Below, in pieces: positions 55,142-64,000 of a stretch of 64,000 nucleotides of DNA. The stretch is from positions 360,676-424,675 of the forward strand of contig NBAY01000039.1 in NCBI GenBank assembly GCA_002794775.1. The letters are read 5' to 3'. The notes below the pieces were generated by a model that worked only from the letters and a program-made list of their open reading frames with translations, did not search any database and was not told where the DNA came from. The DNA comes from Porodaedalea pini. Its lineage: Eukaryota > Basidiomycota > Agaricomycetes > Hymenochaetales > Hymenochaetaceae. Numbering within the stretch: the first letter of the stretch is position 1; the number at the start of each line of letters is the position of its first letter. Position numbers and translations under genes: made by a program.

Positions 55142-56813
55142 ATGTCATCTGAAGCACGACCTCGCCGAACGACTCGTGCCGCGGTGAAAGTGCCCGTTGA
55201 GCTGGCCTCTGTCGCACTGACGTCGAAGGCATGCTCTGGCGCCGCAGCGCCTTCGTCCAACGGGGTTGTTGCAGGACGAGCTGTCTCGAAGGGGAAGGGG
55301 AAACGTGATGCACGCTCAGATGATGGAGACGATACGCGTGGTGCTGACGAAGCGGTCGAATTAGGAGAGCAAAACGGGACGATTGCGAAAACTACAAAGG
55401 CTAGAGGGAGGGGCAAGCCCGCCAAACCTAATTCAGCTGCGGAAAAGATTTACGACATCGACTTCATACTCACGAACCCAAAAAGCCCACTCGTGAACTT
55501 GGATATATCTGTCAGCCTGAATCACTTGTCGCGTCTCTCCCATTAAAACTATTCTCTGAAGCGATTGTGAGTGCAGGATGTCATCAATTATGGTACATGG
55601 ATTGCGCTGTCGCCTGAATCGCGTGCAAGGCTCTGCAAGCTGTTGCCACCGACAGCGTTTGGGGAACAAGTTCAAGATATAGATAAGTTCCACCCGTCTC
55701 GGAGACATCTGCAAAACCAGCCTTCCGAGCTCCAGTCCACTGACTTGCAAGTGAGTAAGCGCTGCGAAATTTCTTCGATATTGCAGGTTACCAGAACTGA
55801 AACAATGCTACTAGAAAGATGGTGAGCCAATGCAAATCGATGGTCCATCATCTTCTCGTGCAAAGGCAGACGAATCTACATTACTCGACGAACGGTCGCT
55901 CGACCCTTCATTCTTCAACGATCCTCATTTTGAGTCAGCAGCGCGGACCTTCCAGGTATGCTGTTACTCTCTTCTCAGAAATTAGTTATTTGAATGTGCC
56001 AGGATCATCTTTACTCCGGCTGGCTAACATCTGCCCACCGCGAGCTTGTGAATAGGCATCTTTCAGGTGTCCGTGATGGGTCATTACACGCTCCATGGAA
56101 AGATGACGTTTGGGAACGCGATCATCCGGAAGAGGACGAAGAAAAAATGGAAGTGAACGGTACAATGTACGACCCTTCAGGCTCGATTGGCATCCGAACC
56201 GAAAGGCGAAGGGGAAAAGAAAGGTGCATTCATCTTCCGCTCGTGGTGGAAAATAGTCAAGAGTACTAAAGTGCGCGTGAAGCAAATCAAGCGACTTCGA
56301 TCCCCTCGTTCGCAAAGGCTTCTTGAAGGAGGGTGACATTATCTCCTTCAGACACAAGTTCAATGCACTCGGCATAACCGTCGAGAAGGACGCACTGGTT
56401 AGTCTTTCTCCCAATTCGTCGTTTTATTTTGCTTCATGGCCATTTAGGTCAGTGCGGTCCATCCCAAAACGAGTGCCCTTACGCTCACCGCGAGCTCCGG
56501 CTCCAAACCAGGCCTTCCACCTACTTTACTCATTCCATATCCGAACGAGCCTTCTGACCTGAGCGCATTGCGCGAGATGAATGTCTCCGCTCCTGCACAG
56601 CTCATCACAGCCTTGTTAGACCTCGACGGGCGCATACCGCGAGCGCAGCGTCCTCGGCTAGACACTTGGAAAGCGCTGACCGTCTGGCGGTGGGCGACAG
56701 GGCTGGGATCACAGGGTATGTCTGCAGAGGAGGCAGCGCTCTTAGAACGGGGTGGCCGAGAGTGCTTTGGTACACTGTTCTATCTCAGGGGAGAGGCTCT
56801 TGATGATCCATAA
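55142..56813 (+). CDS. Asx-homology (ASXH/DEUBAD) domain protein
   Basis: Six exons: 55142-55510, 55577-55750, 55815-55955, 56003-56223, 56292-56397, 56448-56813; 458 aa, all phases match. A basic, low-complexity N-terminus (RPRRTTRAAVKV; KARGRGKPAKP, AT-hook-like) is followed by the ASXH domain: DFILTNPKSPLVNLDISDVI, TWIALSPESRARLCKLLPPT, DPSFFNDPHFESAARTFQDH, LYSGWLTSAHRELVNRHLSG, VRDGSLHAPWKDDVWE. Then comes a conserved C-terminal part (LVRKGFLKEGDIISFRHKFN, VSAVHPKTSALTLTASSGSK, ALREMNVSAPAQLI). In animals this domain of ASXL proteins binds and activates the BAP1 H2A deubiquitinase; related DEUBAD domains occur in INO80G/NFRKB and RPN13. In the fungus a chromatin role is inferred. The donor at 56223 (gtgcat) was chosen because it restores the frame. 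Confidence 0.88.
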
Positions 56814-57485
56814 AGCAGAAGCTATGCCCCATCGAGATTTTATCTTCGCATTTAGCTCTTGTATTCGGTTGTCATTTGCAAATCTGGGGCGGAAGCAGTT
56901 CTCTGCCTTCTAGAGCCAGGCCAAATGCTCTCACAAATGAGCAGGCTGCGACAATGACCAGCCAACATACTCGCATTGCAATATATCTGTACAATCATAA
57001 ATATGATCCATTGGAAAATTTGACTACAAATGCAGCAAGACAAATTATGAAATCGCAGGATCGACTCGAGGTATTGATTCGGTGTGCGACTCACGAAATA
57101 ATCTAGCAGTGAGATTATTAGACTCTAGTAGTTTTTTAGCTACTAGTAGGACGTTGAGTTGTGTCTACAAAAGCAACGAAAGACACGAGGACATAGAAGG
57201 GCCGAGCCATTTGGAGTCGGCAGTTCACACGTAAAGCCGACAACTCAAACGCGTCATTTTCCAACTCTATCTAGTCACTCAAAACAACTTGTTTAATCCT
57301 GAAATTGCATGTATAGGTAGCTACTACGTATATCTACAGAACTTGCGGGTCAAAATATTTTTTTTCTGTGTTCCAAAAATTTCGGCACTGAGATTTGAAA
57401 CAGAATATTTAAATAATTTAAATAATTTAAATTTATTACCAAGATTCCAAGAAAGGAAAATTACATAATGAAATGCCGATCACAA
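56814..57485. other. 3' flank of the ASXH gene and start of AT-rich island
   Basis: AT content rises sharply after about 57100. Contains CTAGTAG-T6-AGCTACTAG (near 57125-57147, a small hairpin) and tandem ATTTAAATAA units (57408-57433). No gene. Confidence 0.45.
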
Positions 57486-57730
57486 CTACTTACTCAGCTG
57501 CTGGAGGGCAGCTCGGACCTCTGCACTGTCAGGGATAGGCGGTGTGACTTGTACTTCTTCACGGCTCTTGTAGCCAGTAAGAAATTAAGTCCTTTCCTAA
57601 TAGAATTTAAATTGAGTGATCTACGAGATAAGAAAAAAAGATAACCATACCTGTAAGAATCCATACCTCCAGCATTTGCGTGTTTGGCTGAGATGCTGGA
57701 TGGGATGAAGCGGTCCCGATAGCTCAGCCC
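57486..57730 (-). pseudogene. terminal two-exon coding relic in AT-rich DNA
   Basis: Minus strand: 57730-57651 reads GLSYRDRFIPSSISAKHANA ending at an AG|gtatgg donor; 57564-57486 continues in phase after a CAAGAG acceptor (SREEVQVTPPIPDSAEVRAA...LSK-stop). Composition and phase match say these were exons. Upstream (higher coordinates) an A-rich run of about 45 nt and AT-rich DNA replace any further coding sequence, and the would-be acceptor lacks a pyrimidine tract. It looks like a gene tail cut off by insertion or rearrangement. Family not recognised. Confidence 0.4.
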
Positions 57731-58405
57731 CTATTTTTTTTCTTTTTTGGGTATTTTTTTTTTTCAGGAAAATTTGAAATGATTTGGAAAAAAGTCCGAA
57801 ACTCCGGAATATTAATGACGATTATCTTTGTTACTTCTATTACAGAAAAAAAATTCTCAGACTCTTAAACTCAAAAATCCGGGCCGGGCAGAGTTGATGT
57901 AACGTGACGCTATGCACCATAGTGCAAGTTCAAAACTAATACCGCTGGAAGAAATGTAATCACCTTGTAATCAATAAAGGAATCGGCGCCTTCCATTCCG
58001 AGTAATCAAGGCGGCAAAAAGTTACGAGGTAACTTCTGACTGATTCTGGCCTCATCACAGTCCAAATTCATTATCAAAAAAATCCATGTATAGGATATCA
58101 ATGACATATTGCTACACGGTATGTTCGTTTTTCAAAGTAATGAAAATGAAGGGGAGGAGGCAGGTTGAGAAACAGTTTCCATGATAAGACACTCAGACGC
58201 TGAGCTGCATACAAGCAGATATCTCAAACAGGATTACAAGCTCAATCCTGCTTGGATTATTTAGGTTCCTAAATACTCTGTTGATGTTGGCCTATTTGAG
58301 CCTAACTTTTTATTTTCTCTCAACGCATCTGTTCTAGTTTTTGAGACAAAAAATATATAATGGGGCACAAGGGAGCCCTGGAAATAGCTCAACAGAGTAT
58401 TTAGG
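57731..58405. other. AT-rich island with inverted repeats
   Basis: Long A/T homopolymers, no coding sequence supported. A 17-bp perfect inverted repeat (CCTAAATACTCTGTTGA at 58268-58284, reverse complement at 58389-58405) brackets about 100 bp. Confidence 0.5.
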
Positions 58406-58448
58406 AGCTTAAATCGTACAAATTCGTAGAATTTGTACGATTTAAGCT
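58406..58448. repeat. perfect 20-bp palindromic hairpin with 3-nt loop
   Basis: Left arm AGCTTAAATCGTACAAATTC (58406-58425), loop GTA, right arm its exact reverse complement (58429-58448). It directly follows the 17-bp inverted repeat. Confidence 0.95.
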
Positions 58449-58807
58449 TGGCATATTGTTGTGTAAATTCTCGTGAGCAGTCAAGGATCACCCCTACCGG
58501 TTTTGGTAACTATATATATATGTAATTAAGTGTAAATAAGTACAATCACACACTCTTTTGTCAGGCGTTGCCTCCCAGACCTCCCCTCATTTACTCATAT
58601 CATGATCACCAGACAGAAAGCACCTTTATTGACAAAAACCCCAAGCAGACAACAAAACAAAGAGCCCTGAGATACGTGATTTTTACAAGACTATTGACCC
58701 AGACTATTTTTGGCACGTGATCACTGAGCCTTAGGAGCCAACACGAAGGGCCCTAAAGAATAAAAGTAAGTATAAAATTGAATTGATAGTTTTCAAGTAA
58801 CATTAGC
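58449..58807. other. intergenic, 3' flank of the secreted-protein gene
   Basis: AT-rich, no gene seen. Confidence 0.45.
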
Positions 58808-59591
58808 TTACTGGACAAGCCACAAGTCATCGTTTGCATTGCATGCTGCTGCCGTTCCGCTGGCCTCTTCGAAGCAGACTTGGTTAACGAGCCCTCCGGT
58901 GCTTCCCTATATGATCATCAACCATCGTCAGAATCAAAACAAACGACCCTATAGATGATAAATGCTCAAAATTTCATCCCAGCAAAACTCTAGAGGAGAA
59001 GACGCAAAGTTAGTGAACTCGAAGGCGCATATCTGTCGTTGAACTACATTAGCGTGATGCAACGGTTAAGAAGGAAGATCGGACCTGGAACGTGATCAGC
59101 TCAAAGTTATCAGGTTGGACGATGAAAGTTGGGCCCTCGGTCTGCGAAATGACGCCGGTCGAGTCCTCGAGGATCGTGCAGTCGTTCGGGTTGGGAGCAC
59201 TTGCGGTCACATTCTGGCATTCGCAGACGACTACATGCATAAAACCATCAGTATTATTCTAGAGGAAAGTTCAATTACTCACAAGATGTACCGCACTGGC
59301 ACTCCGGAGCGGGCGTCCGACACTCAGCAGCATTGCGCTTCTCGAGAGCACTCGATCGAATGGTTTTTCCATTGCCAGTCGGACGGGCTCCCCTTCGCCA
59401 GGCTGCATCGGGGCACGTGAAGGTCTGGCGCACGTCCTCATGGCCATTGACGGTAAAGGTCGAAGACGTGACCTCTTTCGCAGAAGGACACTTGTCCTTT
59501 GCAGAGAAATTGGAACGCTTCCAAAATTCTAGCTCCAAACGTGCCAATCGAGAGAAAGAAAGACAAGAAGAGAGGTGGAAAGGAGCTTCAT
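58808..59591 (-). CDS. secreted cysteine-rich protein
   Basis: Minus strand. Best model: 59591-59541, 59496-59283, 59230-59085, 59032-58989, 58901-58808; 182 aa. Exon 1 is a signal peptide (MKLLSTSLLVFLSLDWH). The mature part includes KCPSAKEVTSSTFTVNGHED, FTCPDAAW, AAECRTPAPECQCGTSF, VCECQNVTASAPNPNDCTIL, FIVQPDNFELITFQICAFEF and ends GLVNQVCFEEASGTAAACN. There are about ten cysteines. Intron 1 is only 44 nt with a weak donor (gtttgg) and the donor of the last intron is uncertain (58988 or a few codons earlier); both choices keep the frame. If intron 1 were false the gene would be frameshifted. A TATA box lies 58 nt upstream. Function unknown; family widespread in wood- and litter-decay fungi as far as I can judge, not named. 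Confidence 0.65.
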
Positions 59592-59648
59592 GGTTGGAGG
59601 TGTTCCAACAAAGACGACCTGAAATTTTTGGTGCAGATTACTTCTCGA

Positions 59649-59655
59649 TTTTATA
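59649..59655 (-). promoter_or_regulatory. TATA box of the secreted cysteine-rich protein gene
   Basis: CTATAAAA on the minus strand, about 60 nt before the ATG. Confidence 0.7.
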
Positions 59656-60621
59656 GGCCTCCAAGCCGAGTGTTGTGTTCCTAAGTCGCAGAAGTCCCGC
59701 TTGTCACGGACCGTCTTTCGAACGTTTCTCAGAGGGCCGTCAGAACTTGTCCCTTGAGATGAACTTCGGGCGGGTGGATGCTGAGAGTTGAGGAACGTAC
59801 GGATGTCGGCAGGAAGGAGTATATAGCGGCAAACATGCGCGAGAGCAAATCGGAGCAGTGCAAAGGGCGGGCCATAGACAGACCTGTACCGTTATTCGAC
59901 AGAAGATCAGCGGATAGGCTGTTCACCGTGATGAGGACTGTAGATTTGCTTTGAACTTTTGTGGGAAATCCGAAGGTTATCATTAGCCAAAGGTCAATTC
60001 ATCTGTCCGACTATAATACCATCATTGAGAGCATGAGATGAACAGAATCGTATATCAGAACAGGTCGCTTGTGCAGCGAATCCGGCGGAGACGGCAGATC
60101 AGCTTAGACAGCAGGAAAGCAAGAGCGCTGTGGACAATGGAAGACTCCCATGCACAAGGGATCATCATCACGAAACAGTTGCAGCAGACAAGGGTACAAG
60201 AGAGCGCCTGGGTGTGAATTGGGAATATCCAGTACCTCAAGAAATGTCCGCGGCTGATCGTAAGCGCCAATTAAGAAGGCAACGGCACTTTCGTGGTGAT
60301 CATCGGCGTGGCATCCTTGAGAAACCTGGCACGACGCCTCCTGATTCTTCAGTTCTTTCGCAGTGCCACCTGATCACTTGTACAAGGCCGGACCTGAGAC
60401 AAAGCAAGCGAAGGCACTTCGGCTCTAAGACGGAATGCCGAGCTCAAAGAAAGGACGAAATGGACTGCATAGACTAAGCGAAAGTAGACTTCGACCGCCC
60501 ACTTCGAAATCTTGACATTTGCCAACTGATTCAGCTCGGTCTGAGAAGAAAATACACTTCGCAGAACAGCCATGCTGATTGTTAACCTGCCCTTTACGGC
60601 TCCTCTACACGTTCACTTGCT
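59656..60621. other. intergenic, no supported gene
   Basis: Short frames (plus 60130-60477, minus 60349-60573) without domains or splice context. Confidence 0.45.
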
Positions 60622-61664
60622 CTAGGACGCGCTGGGCATGATCACCTCGCTGACAGAGCACGTATTCCCACTCGCGGTCGCACCGGAGATGGTGTAACCC
60701 TGTTATTTCCGGGAAAAGACTTCAATTCTATGAGGGCGAAGAGAAGACATGCAATACGCACCCCACTACTGTAGCCGAGCGACGAAGTTGTTCCACACCA
60801 GCCATTCGCAGCAGTGGTGGCCGTGAGGACGAGGTTCCGGTACTAGGTTTCCAGAAACATTAGCATAGAATAAATCTATAATCAGGTAGTTACTCACAAC
60901 GACCGGTCCGAAATCGAAGTCCACGTCATACAGCTCAACGGCCAGGATAGCGCTTCAAATTTATTGGCTGAAAGTTTTCACAATGCTTCGGATAAGAAAG
61001 AATAGTGGACGAACCGGTTCATGGTCAGTCCAGGGAGAGAGAACGTGCTCTCGGCAGAGCCAGGTCCGGATAGCGTGCAGGTCCAGTTTCCGCTCGAGTC
61101 AACGGTAAATGAAAAATACACGGTTTGACCTTGCGATAATTAATACGTCAACCCGTCATCGATGATATCGCAAAGGAAGGGTACCTGGATAAGCGTTGAA
61201 CCCAGCCCCCCAAGGCAGGCTAAACATATCAACTGGACATTCGTGAACGAACAAAATCATCAGAGGCAGTGTCAAGGTACCAGCCTAGGTGTTCCATAAT
61301 ACCTAAAGGCTGGTCAAGCAATGGAGTATAACGATTGACCTCAAAGACTTACCCATCACCGATCCACCAAGTTCCCGATCTAACATGATACAATGAGTAG
61401 ACGGTCCGAACTCAGTTTGTAGCTCCTCCGAAGTCCGCACCTTCCATCCAAGACAGCTTGCAAGACACCCGTTGATCCTGGCTGTAAGCCCGGCCAGACA
61501 TACGGCGTTCCTCCAGCATCGGGGGTATCTGGGACTATCAAGTCCCCTGACATCGCAGTGAACTCTGTTGCATCCCATTCGACAGTCCACCAGCTGACGG
61601 CAAGGCAGCCAGCAGGGACGAGCGACAAGAAGGCGAAGAAGGCGGAAAGGACAGCGTAGAACAT
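60622..61664 (-). CDS. secreted protein of unknown function (WPGLQP family)
   Basis: Minus strand, seven exons: 61664-61441, 61379-61353, 61219-61185, 61129-61015, 60952-60898, 60842-60762, 60699-60622; 204 aa, phases match. Signal peptide MFYAVLSAFFAFLSLVPAGCLA. The mature part reads like a compact beta-sandwich secreted protein: YVWPGLQPGSTGVLQAVLDG, RSGTWWIGDG, LPWGAGFNAYPGQTVYFSFT, NWTCTLSGPGSAESTFSLPG, AILAVELYDVDFDFGPVV and GYTISGATASGNTCSVSEVI. I recall fungal proteins with WPGLQP...VLDGRSGxWW...PSLPWGGGFN but no assigned activity. Exon 2 is 27 nt and exon 3 is 35 nt. The segment between GDG and LPWG is shorter than in the proteins I recall; an extra tiny exon may be missing. It is the second secreted-protein gene in a row on this strand. 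Confidence 0.8.
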
Positions 61665-62051
61665 GTCTTGAGAGGTGCTTTCACGTCCATCGTGCGATTG
61701 TTCTGCGTCTTTATGGGTGGACAGCTCTATTCCATAAACTCTGGCGGGCCGTGAATTATTATCGGCAGGTTTTCGGAAGCTAGGAAGCAAAAGCCTATAA
61801 GACGACTTGGATTCTTCAACTTCCAGGTATACTTTGCACGTGGACGCAAAACCATACCGGCCCCGAAGCGACAAAGGCAGCGAAATAAGTACACGGTTCA
61901 GAAGAGATAAGACGCGCTCGTTGTCGATAAGCATGAGTTTATCAATATACCGCGTCAATGCAGTTCATGAGGTTAGTTTGTGTTTAGACAGATAGAAGTT
62001 CCGATGATCGCACGAAGAAAGCTAACGAGGCTTTCATGTTGGCAGAAATGT
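61665..62051. other. promoter region and intergenic
   Basis: Upstream of the secreted protein; the reading frame is open here on the minus strand but lacks coding character. Nothing else seen. Confidence 0.5.
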
Positions 62052-62835
62052 CTAGTTTTCGATGTTACATTCACTGTTCCGCAACCAGTCGATCGACACA
62101 TCTTCCAAATGATCATCAAAATCCCCCAGCTTCTGATGCAACCTGGATTCCTGGATGAGTCGTACAACATTTGACGCGACGCTGGGCGGCGACAAACTGA
62201 AATGAGATGTCTGCGTAAACGGCTGAATCCCTTCGCTGGAGGGTCTCCAAGACGTAGAGCTGCCTTGTGGGAGATAAGGCTTTGAGATTGGGTTAGTCAC
62301 CCGTCTGACGGAGTCGAGCTTGGCTATTTACTTACAACAAGAGCTGGTTCTCCGATGGCCAGTTTCGAACCGTCAACCTAAAAGACGGTGTTGGAAGTAC
62401 ATGCACAAAATGAGTATCATCCGACTTACCACAAAAGCAACTGCATTTGGAAAGGTCTTCTTGATCGTGTCGGCGACCTTCTCGCCAACTGGAGCGAGTG
62501 CCGTGTCGCTCAATTGTTCGGAGGCTTGGTAGTAGCCGATTACTTCAAGACCATTCGATTGGGCATGGTTTCTTGCCTCTCACATCATGCAAAGAGCTCT
62601 CATCAAGATCGCTTGAAGTGAAAGAGTGCAAGAGGCTACTCACGAGGTCCAAGCCGATCTCCATGCTAGGGCTCAAGCTCGTCCAGTGATGCAGCAACGG
62701 TATCGCGTCGCTAAACTCAACCGATCCGGACTTCTCCTTGCCAATGAGAACTCCATTGACTTGTCTATACGGGTATTTGGCGGCGTGGAACGCGATTTTG
62801 GCGTAGGCCTTTTGAGTAACAACGTAGGAGATCAT
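62052..62835 (-). CDS. EMC8: ER membrane protein complex subunit 8/9
   Basis: Minus strand, four exons: 62835-62644, 62576-62430, 62377-62336, 62279-62052; 202 aa, phases match, the usual family length. The MPN-like fold of EMC8/9 is evident: YVVTQKAYAKIAFHAAKYPY, VNGVLIGKEKSGSVEFSDAI, PLLHHWTSLSPSMEIGLDL, IGYYQASEQLSDTALAPVGE, TIKKTFPNAVAFVVDGSKLA; it lacks the catalytic JAMM residues, as the family does. It belongs to the cytosolic cap of the EMC insertase, which inserts tail-anchored and polytopic membrane proteins in the ER. The gene is head to head with BUD32, 233 bp apart, so they may share a promoter. Confidence 0.95.
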
Positions 62836-63068
62836 GGTCGGTGGTTAAGGAAATATGGATATGAAGATTCCCACGACTACAAATGTCCCAAAAAAATGAG
62901 ATCGCCTCAGGCTGGTAATAAACATTATTTCTGATCTTGACTTCGACCTCGAGCTATTATTGAGACTTTTGGGGTCCGTCTTTACTTTGCTCATCTGTTG
63001 AGAACAAACGATCTAAATATACGCCCACTCGGCAGTCTTAGATTGCACAGGAACTCCATTCCATTACG
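62836..63068. promoter_or_regulatory. shared EMC8/BUD32 intergenic promoter region
   Basis: 233 bp between two divergent start codons. No TATA box on either side; the only available upstream region for both genes. Confidence 0.5.
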
Positions 63069-64000
63069 ATGCCTTCAGCTACACTGACTCTGTTGGAGTC
63101 CTCCAACTCGCAACTCGCCAAACAGGGCGCGGAAGCTGTTTGCATAGTCTATCACTTATTCTCCTCGCCTCTCTGAAATAGTCTCGATACAGAAAGTTTA
63201 TAAGAGCGTGCTCCATCCAAATCCGTCAAGTTCCTCCAGCAGTTCTCCTGCTCCGGAACCGGTCCTTCTCAAGTATCGGTTCAAAAAGAACTATCGACAT
63301 CCATCCTTAAATGCATCCTTGAAAATCTCGTGTTTCTGGTGAAGCACGAGCACTCATGAAGTGTCTTAGGTGTGCTTGGCAACCATTACAATTTCGTTCA
63401 TCTTTGACAAAAAGCGATGCATAGGTCTGGCGTTCGCGTTCCTGGAATTCGAATGGTCGACGCCTCAGAAGGAGTAATCGGAATTGAATGGATTGAAGGA
63501 AGGAGCGTCAGAGCCCTTCTTGGTGCCGATGAGGAGTCAGACATACATCCAGACGAGGATATCGAGGACTCAGGAGCTCTTGACGATCAAGCTATTGTTG
63601 ATAATCATCTGGCTGAGTTCGGGTCGACTCAATGTAAGGATATCCGCTCTAAAATATGTCGTCCTCTAATAATAGGAAATAGCTGAGGTGATGGGCATGA
63701 TCGGAACCGAGATCGCTAAGATGCATAAAGTAGATGTCGTGCACGGAGATCTCACCACGTCCAATATGATGCTTCGAAACCGACCTCAACAGTCTTACTC
63801 TACTGATGACAGCAAGAAATCGGTTGAGATTGTAGGTTATTTTCGCCTTTTACGCATAACAAAAACATTTTAAGCTCATTTCTATGCTGTGCACAGGTCC
63901 TGATTGATTTTGGACTATCGTACATCTCTGCCCTAGCAGAAGATAAGGCAGCGACCTTTACGTCCTTGAACGCGCTTTTGCATCGACCCACCCCGACTCT
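63069..64000 (+). CDS. BUD32: KEOPS-complex kinase Bud32/PRPK (partial, one apparent frameshift)
   Basis: Exons: 63069-63137, 63193-63369, 63425-63633, 63683-63831, 63897 to beyond the window. Sequence: LLESSNSQLAKQGAEA + KVYKSV (glycine-loop equivalent), [73 protein letters not shown], catalytic loop HGDLTTSN, then VLIDFGLSYIS (DFG). Bud32 is the small atypical kinase/ATPase of KEOPS, required for t6A tRNA modification and telomere functions. In exon 2, after LNASL, four A (63322-63325) shift the frame by one: as written it runs into KISCFW-stop, while SRVSGEARAL needs one A fewer. An acidic insert (DEESDIHPDEDIEDSG) follows RALLGA. The 3' end is outside. Confidence 0.88.

Overview
The window is nuclear DNA from a filamentous basidiomycete, most likely an Agaricomycete. 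The coding genes are cut by many short introns (mostly 45-70 nt, GT/AG). The conserved proteins are fungal (Mam3/CNNM, Mid1, Sfp1-type zinc finger, Dph3, EMC8, Bud32, Rps26), and there are F-box and BTB relics and several small secreted proteins typical of this group. I cannot name the species. All gene models were built by hand from reading frames and splice signals.

Layout. 0-4 kb: 3' end of an unknown gene, then a seven-exon MAM3/CNNM transporter. 4-7 kb: a broken prolyl-tRNA synthetase copy and a TC microsatellite. 7.6-9 kb: a small secreted four-cysteine protein inside a segment that recurs inverted at 48.3-49.8 kb. 9.9-14.6 kb: a tandem pair of EamA/DMT transporters, the first decayed, the second a complete twelve-exon gene. 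14.7-25.6 kb: gene-poor DNA with two inverted 322-bp MITE-like elements, a decayed cysteine-containing gene and hexamer repeats. 25.6-28.8 kb: an SFP1-type C2H2 factor. 30.1-31.1 kb: a peroxiredoxin (minus). 31-36 kb: gene-poor, microsatellite-rich. 36 kb: DPH3 (minus). 37.6-38.2 kb: BTB relic. 40-41.7 kb: MID1 calcium-channel subunit. 42.1-43.2 kb: disrupted F-box gene. 45-49 kb: three small secreted proteins. 50.5-51.7 kb: an orphan repeat protein with a tandem duplication in its upstream region. 53 kb: RPS26 (minus). 55.1-56.8 kb: an Asx-homology (ASXH/DEUBAD) protein. 57.1-58.7 kb: an AT-rich island with a short coding relic and a perfect hairpin. 58.8-61.7 kb: two more secreted proteins. 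62-64 kb: EMC8 (minus) and BUD32 (plus, runs off the window) arranged head to head.

How the genes relate. Housekeeping genes (ribosome, diphthamide, KEOPS kinase, ER membrane complex, cation transport) are interspersed with lineage-specific material: six secreted-protein genes, five of them with a TATA box 60-120 nt before the ATG, plus decayed copies and duplications. The most unusual signals are: three secreted-protein genes that all end in a 12-nt terminal exon encoding x-Cys-x-stop; the inverted duplication that carries two of them; the MITE pair; the orphan repeat protein; and probable frameshifts in two otherwise conserved genes (SFP1 N-terminus, BUD32).
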